Origin: Allodiplogaster sudhausi | Taxonomy: Eukaryota > Nematoda > Chromadorea > Rhabditida > Diplogasteridae | Assembly (NCBI GenBank): GCA_945643635.1 | Contig: CALZFC010000349.1 | Span: forward strand, 2,768,501 to 2,832,500 | Direction of reading: 5' to 3' | Length of the DNA stretch: 64,000 nt | Shown: piece after piece, positions 43,781-54,678 of the stretch | How the letters are laid out: each line of letters starts with the position of its first letter | Position numbering within the stretch: position 1 is the stretch's first letter | Notes under the pieces: model-generated | Databases searched by the model: none | Told to the model about the DNA's origin: nothing | What the model saw: the letters and a program-made list of their open reading frames with translations, nothing else | Made by a program: the position numbers and the translations under genes

Positions 43781-44284
43781 CAAGGGAAGCCTCTTTCCAT
43801 AACCCATCCAATCGGGATCTGAGTAATTTTCCTATGTAGTACTTCTCGAAAAATGACTCTGAAACTATTTTAAAACTGCGGAGGACGCATTTGCGATTTT
43901 ATATGAATTTTTGAAAAATGAGTAAAATTTACATACGAAATGCTCCATCTTTATCAGTCGTGGTTTTTGGCACTGGAATGTGGTCGGCGAGCGCAGTGGG
44001 TTACGCTTCCGACTTCAATTTTTATGGTCACGGGTTCGATTCCTTTCGTCGACAAAAGTTTTGCTGCGACTATTTCGCCGACCACATTCCAGTGCCAAAA
44101 AACACGACTGATAAAGATGGAGCATTTCGTATGTAAATTTTATTCATTTTTCAAAAATTCAAATAAAATCGCAAATGCGTCCTCCACAGTTTTAAAATAG
44201 TTTCAGGGTCATTTTTCGAGAAGTACTACATAGGAAAATTACTCAGATCCCGATTGGTTGGGTTATGGAAAGAGGCTTCCCTTG
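43781..44284. mobile_element. Foldback element, 504 bp, with tRNA-like centre
   Basis: Arms 43781-43990 and 44075-44284 (210 bp each) are reverse complements with few mismatches; ends read caagggaagcctctttcc. The 84-bp spacer together with the tip of the left arm forms a tRNA-like sequence (separate entry). Confidence 0.85.
43983..44053 (+). other. tRNA-like sequence with Pol III A and B boxes at the foldback centre
   Basis: 71 nt. Bases 43983-43989 (gtcggcg) can pair with 44047-44053 (cgtcgac) as a 7-bp acceptor-like stem. gcgcagtgggttacgc gives a D-arm and A-box match, and 44033-44043 (ggttcgattcc) is a perfect B box. The anticodon arm and T stem pair poorly, so it is not a functional tRNA; a tRNA-derived SINE head is the likely identity. 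Confidence 0.6.
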
Positions 44285-45308
44285 TCAGCTGCTCGCCAGC
44301 GAGGATCTCGAAGTCCTTGGTGAGCGTAGTGGACGATCCTCACAGATGGTCGACATGCGCCTTCTCGCGTCGCTTGTACTCTTCCACCTAGCATTTAAAG
44401 AAGAGATCATTCGGAACAGTAACAGAAAGCAACTCAACTCAATCATGAATATTGATGAATAGTGATAGTTTTTTTTTATTTATGTCCCCTCCCCCTTTAG
44501 AGTTCTGGCAGAACTGCGATGGAATAAATAAATTATCAATATTTATGGAATATTATTAATATTTATGAAAACTGACTTTCAAAAAGTTCTAGAAGATTAC
44601 AATGAATTTCATAACCCAACCAAAAAGACCTTTTAAAAAGTGCACGCTGCTGATTATTGGCGTACAAGATCCTTCTCAAAACGCTCATTTATGCATCAAT
44701 TTGTCACACTTTCCATTTTCATTTTCCCTAGTATTCTCGACTTGCATGCGGTTGATCATGTCCATTCAACTCGAAATAACGCTGTTTGGAAATTTCTCCA
44801 AACACCACAGACATCCCCGTCATTACCAGTCGGGAGAAGATCGTGTGTTTCAATCCAAAATTTGTTTAAAAAAAAAACTGGGATCATGAAAGAATGGAGA
44901 ATATCGCTTGATAATTCCCGATCGATCGATATTCTGACATTCTGTAATATCGATCGATCTAGAAAACGTGAAGTGCCGCGCTTCGAAACATACATACATA
45001 TAACTTTTGCAGTTTTGCTTGTGTTTCTTTATGTAATGAAATACATTTTTTCCCTTGATCAATGAATAAAACTTGTTTACTTAAACCTTAATCGGTGCGC
45101 GGACAGGCTTCTCACTCTTTGCTGACAGTGGTGAGAAGAGAGGAAGAGCGGTAGAAGGGAAGAGAGAACGGGGAGGTGAGAGAAGGAGGGCAAAGGGAAT
45201 AGAGCAGGAAATAGAGCGGGAAGGAGAAACCACCCAGGGACGCGGAAGCTCAGCGAAGTGATCTTTTCCTTGCGTTTTGGCTCGCGTTATTTTCTTGGTC
45301 ATTATGTG
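44285..45308. other. Intergenic; possible last exon on the minus strand
   Basis: A minus-strand frame at 45081-45125 (KSEKPVRAPIKV, stop TAA) follows a long pyrimidine tract and cag acceptor, and an upstream piece MTKKITRAKTQGK lies at 45250-45300. The phases do not join simply, so no gene is called. Otherwise nothing. Confidence 0.25.
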
Positions 45309-45545
45309 TTTAGTAATATTCAAAGTAAACTATTATTATTATAAAAAGAAGAGCAAACGTCAAGATTTGCAGTTTACGGATGTCACGAATAGTGCATATC
45401 AACTATCCGGTACATTTTCGGAACAAATGAACTAATCATACTCCAATATTCAAAAATGGATTGGCGGCATTTAAAGTTTTCGGCCTCGGCACGTTTTACT
45501 GAGTTTCCTTAGTTTACTAAAAAGCCATCACCCTGGGGTTTTCTA
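45309..45545 (+). repeat. Dispersed repeat, copy 1
   Basis: Shares order and sequence with 50768-50960: aaagtaaactattattat, ggatgtcacgaatagt, caactatc, ggattggcggcat, and gtttatta/caccctggggt blocks. No coding capacity or termini defined. Confidence 0.6.
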
Positions 45546-47448
45546 ACGTTTTTCTCCTTGGTTTCTAATTTGACCGGGCGTCGAGCTGAGTTGAACGAGT
45601 TATAGTCATCATATGCATCCATCTGTGCGGAATATGTTTGAGGACGGCCTAAAGTTTCAATTCAAACTCGTTCAAATTGAACACTTTTCTGTTTTCACTG
45701 TTCTCCCAAGATTAATTGCTCGGAAATGTACCGAATGCTTCTAGAACTGACTCTTCAGGTGCTGTGGATTATTCTACACAACTATGCAAACCAGACGCGC
45801 TTAATGGATAGGACAAATAGCGTCTTATTTCGCCTCACTATCATTCATGGAATGTGAAATGCTGGAAGACTCACAAATACAACAAAATATAACTACTTCA
45901 TACCGATATATGATACCTGTCCTACCCTTTAAGATCTTCAACTAACAACTCAACTTCTTCAACGACATCCACCACTTCGCCGCATTATCCTTCTCTAGAA
46001 AGTGAGACGGCTTGTCGTTAGCCAGTTGTTCAATGTTCGGACCGTATGGTGGAATGAAAGACGCCCGAGGTAATTTTGATTTACGAAGATTTTTCAAACC
46101 TGTTGGCAAAATTTTAAAGTTTCGTGTAAATGTTTTTAAAAATTACAAATCCATAGAAATAATATTTTCAAAGCTTATTTGCCACTAACTAACAACTACG
46201 CCGCCGAGGCGGAAAGTTGTCCAAGAGCAAATTGTAAGCTTTCAAAAACATCGTTCCATGTTAAGATTGCGGGACACAAATACCGAATTGCGAAGATGAC
46301 ATTATGCTTATGAGTATTATTCTTCCTTTTCTTTCTTTTTCGCGCTATATTCTGTGTTTCTCACATGTGCTAACTTTATGAATATCTAACAACACACTAA
46401 CTTAACTTACTTAATTCACTCTCTCAAATGTGGCACGTGTAGATAGAATTCGAGTTCAGTTTTCACTGGCAGGGAGTGCCAGGCATACTCCTGTAATCCT
46501 TCAATCGTAATGTATGTATGTATATTTTACCAAAGGGGCGCCAATCCCTCCTAGGGCATGAAAAGAGCTTTCGAATGAAGTACTAGGATTGTGAAAACTA
46601 GGAAGTTTTAGATGTTTCCTGATCGATTTTCCCAGCGTGGCTGCGCAAATCAGCGCTTCAAAATCATTTCCGCATTTCCCAACATACAGCGTGAAATTTG
46701 TGACAAAGTGAACTCCAATTTCCCAGTCTTCATAAGTAAGTATTATAGAAATTATTTGGCATTCTGGACATCTGAGCGGACTGAGAGCATCGCTCGTAGA
46801 TGCGGATTTGCCGTTGTTGTCGTTTAGCTGGCCCGGAGGAGGGAGGAGAGAATCGTTTGGAGTGAAAGATATCAGTGGTTCGATCTGTTGAGGGCACAAA
46901 TAAGGAGCAAATTAGTAAAAATATTTTTTCCACCAAATACATATTTAAAAAATGTATGTATTTGTTTTCATAAGATATTCAAAAGTTTTCAGCGATAACT
47001 AAAGTTGTGGCAGTATGAGGCCGAGGTATTCGTCGCAGAATAGAAATAATAGGCTTGATTTTTTTCATAGCGAATGTACTTTCGTTTCCTGCGTTCAAAT
47101 ATTTCGTTCCTTGTTAATGCTTACTGAATACATGTACATATTTTTGCATTTAGTAGTTATTTTTATTAACTGTACATAGATACGTTTTAAAAATATGATA
47201 TTTTGAAATCGCCATAACTTGAATATCATTAGACGACAGACGTGACCTTCGATACAAATGAACTGGGAATTATAAAACCTGCACTAATCCCTCACTGTAT
47301 ACCCGGAAGTGACCTCAATGTACTCCGTCCTCCGTTTCTCAATAGGAATAAAGTTTTTTTTCCTTCCCACTCGCCAGCCCTAGGCGGCTGTTTTTCTTCT
47401 TCTTCTTCTTTTCTTTTTCGTCTTCTTCTTCTACTCGTTTGTCAACAA
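45546..47448. other. Intergenic, no confident gene
   Basis: A Ser/Thr-rich plus-strand frame at 45945-46020 (TSSTTSTTSPHYPS) resembles the insert exons of the DEG/ENaC genes. A minus-strand open stretch 46560-46900 (IEPLISFTPNDSLLPPPG...PLRCPECQ) follows a cag acceptor and may be an exon of an unknown gene. Neither can be assembled further. Confidence 0.25.
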
Positions 47449-47502
47449 ATGGAGACCAGAATTTTCGACACACCGGAAGAGGTGGAGCTGGAGAAGCTCG
47501 AG
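47449..47502 (+). CDS. Possible first exon of an unidentified gene
   Basis: ATG in good context after a pyrimidine-rich leader (tcttcttcttcttttc), reading METRIFDTPEEVELEKLE, then a gttcgt donor in phase 0. No following exon was found before the minus-strand LINE. Tentative. Confidence 0.25.
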
Positions 47503-47701
47503 GTTCGTTTGCTATGCTTTCGTGGATGTGTCATCTTATTATCCAGACATATAATATATATATGCATATATATTATATAATGGGATATATTACTATGGGG
47601 TCACGAATGCATTGAATAATTTAAATATATTCTTAAGATTCTCGTAAATTGTGGCCCGTAGAACTAAATGTTCTTGTAGTGTTCATGTAAGAAGCACCGA
47701 C

Positions 47702-47797
47702 AGCTTTGCGCTCCTGTGCCCCTTGTGGAGATCATGGTGGCTCCGCCTCCCGTTCCGGGTGCAGTCGGGATCACGGCCGCTCGGCGTCCAGTGGTTC
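47702..47797 (-). CDS. Isolated kinase-tail-type exon (symmetric phase 1)
   Basis: Acceptor ttgttaacaattgttag, phase 1 in and out, reading TTGRRAAVIPTAPGTGGGAT. It matches the Ala/Gly/Thr-rich modules at 49466-49606 and 52984-53103 in style and splice-site sequence, and may be a further tail exon of the kinase-like gene displaced by the LINE. Confidence 0.4.
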
Positions 47798-48115
47798 CTA
47801 ACAATTGTTAACAAAAACTGGGTAACATGGTTTTTTTAAGCGGAAAAACATGAATTTGATGTTCACATTCTACTTTTGTGAACCATCCATGGCATTTTTG
47901 CCTGGAGAATGAAATATAATACGCAGAATTTTAACTATTAATTAGAACCTTAGATATGAACAGTCAAACTTTTTGAACATTTCGACTTCTAGCTAAGAGA
48001 AAAAAATTTCAAAAACCTTTTTGAACATATAAACATCGTTATGAAGAATCGATACATCCCTCATAAAGTATTCAAAGTAGAGAAATTAAAAATTCCCCGG
48101 CGCAGGCGCCTATAG

Positions 48116-49411
48116 ATTTATTTATTTATTTATTCATACATCATTAAGATGTGACGACATTAAAAGTAATTAATAGAAAAATGTCGAGTCAGCGTGAATA
48201 AGGGGAAAGGGGAGGGGAAGGGGCAGCAGACCGCTCACGACATCGCCGGTACGGGAGTGGCAAGTTCCCGGAGAGGGGGGTGGACGAGGTCCCCAAGGAG
48301 GTGGCAAGGCTCCATTGACTGTGCTGATTTGGCTGCAGGCACACTTCGACGACTCGAGAACGGCTGCTGGGGAGGGGAGAGATGATAGAAGGGCTTAGAT
48401 TTACATGATCGGAGATAATTGGCTGACTCGTAGAACTGATATAATCTTTCTTATCCTATAGATTCTCTACTCTGATCTGGAGCAATTCCAGAATTGGTAA
48501 GCTATAAATGGCTTTCTTATATACTTTGACTGTTAAAGAAGAAGTGGCAATTAAAGGCAACTTATAATAATATGACGCAGCTGGCAAACGAGAATTGAGA
48601 AAGAGTAGAGCGTGATCGAGGAATGAAAAATGCATATTGCGATAAACGACCATTGGTTGCTCTGAATACAAACAGTCTGCTAATAGGAATGTCTACATCT
48701 CCGTGCAATAATTTGTATGTATAAGTCAGATCGGCACGCACACGTCTAACAAGCAAACTAGGCAGATTAAAGAGTGAAAGTCTAGATGAATATGACGGAA
48801 TGTCTTGAAATCGAACAAAACCACTTGAACATCTAATGAAAAGCAAGCGTGTGAAGGTATGCTGAATTCTCTCTAATTTACGAATTAAACCAACTTGATG
48901 TGGAGACCAAATAATAGAAGCAAACTCCATGACAGGAATGACATAACATGAATAACAGAAAATATAAATATTCGAAGACTTAGAAGAGAGAATGCGAAAG
49001 AGAGAATAAACTAGATTCAGAGATTTACGACAAACATATTCTATATGTTCCTTGAAAGAGAGCTTACTATCTATTAGAATACCTAGGTCACGAATAGCAG
49101 AAGTTGAGAAAGAGAAAGGAATAATAGGAGCAAGATGGGAGACATAATACGGGTATCGTGGATTCAGTTTGCCTAGGTGGAGTGCGTTGCACTTTTTGTG
49201 TGCTACGCGGAGCTGCCATTTTATGCAGTAGGACTCGAATAGATCAGTTGCTTCCGAAAGTTGAAGAGAGAGTAGAGGGTCAGAGTGATGAAAATTTGCA
49301 TAAATTTTGATGTCATCAGCGAAAGATGAGATTTTCACATGGGATAGGTGCACAAAAATCGATGGTAGATCCGAAATATAAATGCTGTATAGATCCCTCC
49401 TTGAGTCTTAC
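48116..49411 (-). mobile_element. CR1-like non-LTR retrotransposon, 5'-truncated
   Basis: Minus-strand reverse transcriptase C-terminal half. YISDLPSIF leads into the catalytic FADDIKIYANF at 49300-49340; then KKCNALHLGK, RDLGILIDSKLSFKEHI, VIPVMEFASIIWSPHQ and LERIQHTFTRLLF follow, the typical CR1/L2-type order. A frame change near 48580 precedes the C-terminal VKVYKKAIYSL. The 3' end carries (TAAA)n-type tail repeats at 48116-48135. It is truncated at 49411, just before the finger/motif B region. A GC-rich stretch (48200-48385) within its 3' part is unexplained. Confidence 0.85.
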
Positions 49412-49465
49412 AGAGAGGTTCTCTTAAATGCATTAGCTTCGATACTCTGCCAATCTTTTATTCAC

Positions 49466-50594
49466 CTCCGCCACCGGGAGAATGGAGACTGCTTGCTGTC
49501 GTCGTGGAGGAGGCACCGCCGCCTTGAGGCGCGCCGGCCCCGACTGGCGCCATGGACGGCATTCTGCCGCCAAGAGGGGCTCCGCCCGCGGGCGTAGTCG
49601 TGGAAGCTGACAATAATTAGACATTCACTATTACACTTTATGGAACTTATAAATCTATAAATGCATTGTCTCTTTTAAGCACATTCGTTACGATAATCTG
49701 CCAATCTGCTATTCACCGAGAGGTGCCACGCGGCGGTGCCGATTGTCGAGAGAATCGGTGACGCTACGCTTAGAATCGTGCGCGCTCTTCGCTGTCGCCA
49801 TCGACGAGCGTGCTGCGCCGACTGGCGTAGCCGAGGGTAGCGCTATATTATATCACCCAAGTAACTCTCTCTCTCACTCTGACTCCCACTCTCTCTCTCT
49901 CTTTCTATCTCGCTCTCTTTTTCTCTATCTGTCTGAACTCTTCTGTTCTTGTCATGTGTGCTTTTCTTAAAAGAAGCACTAACCTGTGGGGATGCTCTTG
50001 AGCAGAAGACGACGCTGAGATTCTTTGGAAGCGCGGGAGTCGCTGGGAGATGGAAAATGATTAGTTATAAGTGTGGATAAGCTAGCACTAACGTTATTCA
50101 TGCTAAGCGAGTACTCAGAAAGATCATAAATTAACAAACTCCAGGAAGCAGTGTTCGAGCAGCTTAAACGGATGTGGACGATTTTCGAAGTCCTCCGTGA
50201 GCGCGTCCTCTGAAAAATGAGCAGACATCCCTTCTGCATATTAAATCTTACTCTTTTAGTTTTACCGCCGACACTTTCGCCATTTAAGAACATACCGACA
50301 AGCGAGTGAAGTTGGTGCTGTAGCGATCCTCAAGGACAGTGGACTTGGTGAATTCACCATCCTGCAATTTGCAATAAAAAGAAATAAGGGGTGTACTGTG
50401 CGTCAAAAAGTAAGCTACGGTCATTGGAAAGAACTCACGGTTGCAAGTTCAATGGCCGTTTTACCGATCATCCAAACGTCGGCGAGGCTGTTGTACTTGC
50501 CCAGATCCACTTCAGGGGCCCTTCTGAAAAGAAGATTCGATAAAAATTTACAAATGATTTACATACATACCTCAGTACGAGAAGCTTAGTTTCT
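49466..50594 (-). CDS. 3' half of a Ser/Thr protein-kinase-like gene with Ala/Gly/Thr-rich tail
   Basis: Exons (minus): about 50573-50594, 50439-50523, 50296-50361, 50140-50207, 49984-50042, 49717-49842, 49466-49606; every junction is in phase. Kinase signatures: RRAPEVDLGKYNSLADVW (APE motif and the Asp-Val-Trp of subdomain IX), GKTAIELAT, and subdomain XI FENRPHPFKLLEHCFL with the invariant Arg. The tail runs DSRASKESQRRLLLKS, then two symmetric phase-1 exons rich in Ala/Gly/Ser/Thr/Pro (ATPVGAARSS; GGAPLGGRMPSM). The N-lobe, HRD and DFG exons are not visible upstream; a dispersed repeat and an unrelated gene lie there instead. It is thus a truncated kinase, probably a pseudogene or an internally deleted pseudokinase. 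Confidence 0.7.
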
Positions 50595-50767
50595 CATAGC
50601 CGGACCGTACAAGGGAATGGTCTCGGTTTCCTCGAGGTTATGATATGGGCTATATACATACGTTCGAAAGCTCACGGCTAGTATAAAACGGAAATGATAA
50701 TCTAAATTTCTTAATGGATTATTTTTACCCGAAAACATCAAAACATCCCCTAAAATTAACACTTAAA

Positions 50768-50960
50768 TTCAAAGTGAACTATTATTAAAAAGAGAAGCAC
50801 AAGATCAAGCTTTGTAATTATCGGATGTCACGATTAGTATCAACTATCGAAAGTTATCATATTCCAGTATTTAAAAGTGGATTGGCGGCATATAAGCTTT
50901 TCTGTCTGGGCACATTGTACTGGGTTTATTATAAAGTCACCACTCTGAGGGGCAACATTT
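50768..50960 (+). repeat. Dispersed repeat, copy 2
   Basis: Similar to 45309-45545 (ggatgtcacgattagt, ggattggcggcatat, gtcaccactctgagggg). It lies exactly where 5' exons of the kinase-like gene would be expected. Confidence 0.6.
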
Positions 50961-51274
50961 TATCCTTTAAAAAAAGAAGAGATTTACAGCTCATCCTGAA
51001 TGGAATTATTACTTATTACTGAACATGTTACTTTTGTTTATAATTTCGTACATGTCTTTCTTGTTTATAATGGCAATCATCTATCAGCTGAATATTTATA
51101 ATTTGCCAGTGACAAAAGAGGCGGATGTTGACCGGCAAATATGCGACGAGATCTTTTGAGGGGGAGGAAGGATGAGCTCTGGCTGGACGTTTTAGAGGTT
51201 AAGATCTTTAGCGGTCGAATAGGAAAGATAGCAGGAGAAGTACTAAAGGGGTGTCATGAGCACAGGCAGGGCGG

Positions 51275-52057
51275 CTAGCTGAGTTTCTTCTGCGCTGCCT
51301 TGCAAGCCTGCTTGGCCTGCTCGTCGACGTCTTTAAGGGCGGTTTGGCGGGAGAGAATGTCAGCCAACTGTGCATCGCTGGCTGCCGCTCCTTTCTTCTG
51401 GATAGTCTTGATCACCTACAAGCGAATGAGAGAAAGACGAGGTCCACAAAAAGACAGCGAACGAGATTAAAATAGAGAGAAAGAAAGAGAGAGAGGAAGA
51501 AAAACTGATGGTGAGAACGGCATCAAATTACAAATAATTGAGTGAAAACAAAAGAAGTTGTCTCGCTAACGGCGATGAGATCCTCTTTCAGTTGAAAGGC
51601 TCGATGAACTTCTTCTTTCGCTTTCTCTGCCGTTTCCAGTGCATCAAGTGCCTGGACCTCTGCACTCGCCGTCATCGGGACGCCATGATATTTCTTGAGG
51701 TAGTCGATGAGCGTGCGATCCAGTTCTCTCTAGAATCATAGCAAATGTGATATATCGGATGTCAGTATCCAGCTAAAAAGCTCGTTGTTCATGTATCTGT
51801 TTACTAATTTCTCTGCATACAAACGATGTAGCAAGTTATTCTCATGTATAACACTTGATTCGCGTAACCATAACATATGTACATATAATTTTTAAAAAAA
51901 AATCACGCACCAGTGCCCCGGTGGTGACGCTGAGCCTGGAAGTTGCACTGCTAACTTCTTTCGACAACTCCGGAAATTTCTTCTTTACCTCCGAGACACG
52001 CTCCTTCTCCAAAGAGCTCCTCGGCACGTCCAAAATCACACGCTTCTCGCTCGCCAT
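51275..52057 (-). CDS. 148-aa helical protein of unknown function, three exons
   Basis: Exons (minus): 51911-52057, 51571-51729, 51275-51415; both introns phase 0, total 149 codons with stop. The protein is almost entirely charged and helical (SLEKERVSEVKKKFPELSKE; ALDALETAEKAKEEVHRAF; DEQAKQACKAAQKKLS), without signal peptide, cysteines beyond one, or membrane segment. The start is the MASEKR ATG at 52057; an in-frame ATG 15 bp upstream is less likely. Introns have canonical gtgcgt/ctag, gttagc/tgtag sites. It could be a small coiled-coil cytosolic protein; no family recognised. It sits between tail-type exons of kinase-like genes on the same strand. Confidence 0.75.
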
Positions 52058-52983
52058 GCAACAGTAAAACAAAAAGCAATGGAATTACTGGTAGCTGATG
52101 GCTCTGGTCTCAAGATCGCTGCGTAACGTTTTGCTATGTAATGTGATTTTATAATTGATTTTTGTAAACCTGTCTTCTTCTCTCTCACCATTGCTTTCTA
52201 TTACTATTGCTCTTTTCCTTTCTCCCCATCGCTCACTCGTTTTCTTTGTCCCTGTATTTTTATTTTTGTTCCATTTCAGAAAAATTTCTTACTTGGACAG
52301 CCAATATATGCACATATGTACATATATATAACCGCCTCCTCATTCCTCAAAATAAATGAGCAATAAAAACTGAAGTGTGGCACCTTATCACTATGACCTC
52401 CCGATGCTTCATGCACATGAGACAGAATTTTGATAATGTTTCGGGACCAAGTATTAAAATTTTTAAAAATCCATTTTAAAAATTGTTAAAGGAGGCCATC
52501 ATCCAGAACTCCTCGAACAATTTTAGTCTTTCTACGCTGGGCATGAAGAGCCCTCCCTTGCTTTTGAGCATCAATAAGAGCACAGCCCTCAAATTTCATA
52601 TTTCGCGGCAAGAGTGCTATCCCTTATATTAGATGTGAGTCCACTCTTGCAGCTATACTACAGCGAGTGGTTCAGGAGCTACTACTCTATCTCCCAATCT
52701 CTCTCACAGTTTCTCGCTCCCAACTAACGCGATAACTGCTTCGCGAAGCTTGGCGGCAGAGATGGTGGAGGAGACGCCGCTATGTGATGCGGTGCCATTC
52801 GTCGTGGAGGCTCCGCCTCCTGTTGATGTTCCGGCCGCAGTGGAATTCGTAGAGGCTCGCATGAGCTCCGCCGACAGTCGGGATGGTCGAGGATGCTAAC
52901 AATTGTTTAAGAACCTTGTTTAGTTAACAAAAGGGCGTTTTCAAAGCTATTCGCTTCAATATTGTACTTAATCTCTTGTTCAC

Positions 52984-53273
52984 CTCTCGTGGAGGCTCCG
53001 TCGCCCTTGGCTTTTCCACCAGCAGACGCGATCGTGGCTCCTCCGCCTCCTGTCGGTGCTCCGGGCGCAGTCGCTCTCATGGACCCTCCGCGTCGAATGG
53101 ACGCTAACAATTGTTTAAGAACCCTTTTTAGATTCCCAAAAGGGCGTTTTGAAAAGTATTCGCTACAATATTATGCAAAATCACTTGTTTACCTTTGTCG
53201 GCGAGGCTTGCGCTGCCAACTGCAGTCGCCAAGAGCGAATCCGAATAGTCGGATCTCTTCAGCCTGTCTGGCA
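52984..53273 (-). pseudogene. Kinase-tail-type exon pair (second copy)
   Basis: Two symmetric phase-1 exons: 53193-53273 (PDRLKRSDYSDSLLATAVGS) and 52984-53103 (RATAPGAPTGGGGATIAS), separated by an intron whose 3' end (aaacaattgttag) is nearly identical to that of the next downstream exon-like block (about 52740-52898, MRASTNSTAAG...). That block needs a frame change to join. No kinase domain lies upstream; a LINE relic begins at about 53640. Probably a partial duplicate of the tail of the gene at 49466-50594. Confidence 0.45.
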
Positions 53274-53639
53274 CTGCAAAGTAGTTCTCAAAATAATGCC
53301 AATTTTTTAATGCTTTTTCATAATTAACATGCACATTTATCACTTCAACGTTAAGAGCAACCATGCAATATTGATTGATTCATTGAAGACTCATTTTAAC
53401 GATAATTTTCATTGGAAAGCTAGCCCATTCACTATGAGAATCTATTGATTCGCATGCTATGACAGTAATTTGTTTTTAAATAAGTGTTAGCTGAACTTCA
53501 TATTGTTATATCTTCTTACTCTTTCGCGCGCGCTCTCTCTCTTTCTCACTCTCTCTAATTCTCTCTCGGGTTTTTGTCCGGTCTCCTACATTCTCTATAG
53601 TTCACCGATTACTGCGAGCTCTTTTCGGGTCAAATTGAC

Positions 53640-54560
53640 TCAGGGCGCACTTCTATTGTTGTTTCTGCTGCTTACTAGTTCTGAAATTGACTTCAGCAAA
53701 GCTCTCTCATTGCTACATGGTAGTCTTTCTGAATACTCCTGCCTAGATTTCATATGCGGAGGCTTCAATTGTAAAGAAATTGATTAGCATAGTTTAGATA
53801 TCGCATCTTTCATACATGAGTACTTCCCATCCCTCTTCGTCGCTGCGTTCATTCGCCAACTCTGCCGGTCTCTCGGAGCTTGTCTTGGAACCAATTCGAA
53901 TGGATAGCATCCTTGATCACATCTTCAGCCCGTAAAAAAGGTTGCAAGGTACTTCCGGCGCTTTCCGTGCTTGTAGCATCGCATTTCAACAGCATTTGTT
54001 AAAAAAAACGTACATATCTTCACCCAACGGGTCCAGTACCTGATTGTGGAATAAACTTGTACCTTGTGGTTTATCTTCCTGATACAGAAAAGGTGATTTC
54101 AAGCATGGCAATTTCATTATGCTCTCACTTATCTGATCTTATCTAAGGGAGCCATAATGACTAGGATGCTCTTATTAATGTACATATTTTCAACCATCAA
54201 AAGAGATGTCATTTCTGGTAATGTTCTTGTTCGAACTCTTAACACCAGCCTCTCTCGTTTCCTTAGAAATATCATCCACCTTGTTCGATCTACTAAAAAA
54301 AACTCTATCCAAGCGCTATATAATTGGTCTTGCCCCTGTTCACGGTAAATCAGCCGAATTACTCGAAAACTGACTTTTGCCACGTCGGATAGCACAACTG
54401 CGATGAGGATGCATCGGACGTGTCAGGAACATCGTGGAGACGTCTTTTGAGAGGTGCTTCCAAATTATCGCGTGCTGCTGCCGCTAAGATTACTAGTGAA
54501 CTAACTGATTTAGCCGAATTTTGGTGTAGGTATGTCATAATCTGGTACACTATTGGAACT
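53640..54560 (+). mobile_element. Non-LTR retrotransposon endonuclease relic
   Basis: Plus-strand pieces in different frames: DFICGGFNCKEID (the GDFN-x-x-x-IDW endonuclease motif with Asp changed to Gly) at 53745-53785, then LSELVLEPIRMDSILDHIF at 53865-53935, the usual L-x-x-L-V-x-x-P-T/I-R-x-x-x-x-LD block of CR1-type LINEs. Stops and shifts show decay. Probably the linker region of the same LINE continues to about 54560. Orientation is opposite to the element at 48116-49411. Confidence 0.7.
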
Positions 54561-54678
54561 GTTTATATATGTTTTTTTTTGTAATTTGAGATACGGCCTT
54601 TTTCATTTTCAGTTTGGAGGTCGTCGTTTGTGCATTTAAGTAAAGATACCTAATAAGTTCATTCTGCTTCAGAGCAGA

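Noticed and set aside
43983..44053. Functional tRNA gene
   Set aside because: Acceptor stem and A/B boxes are good, but the anticodon arm and T stem do not pair.
48190..48385. GC-rich frame near the LINE 3' end as a kinase tail exon
   Set aside because: A phase-1 reading exists, but it lies between the LINE ORF and its tail repeats, so it is more likely LINE 3' sequence.
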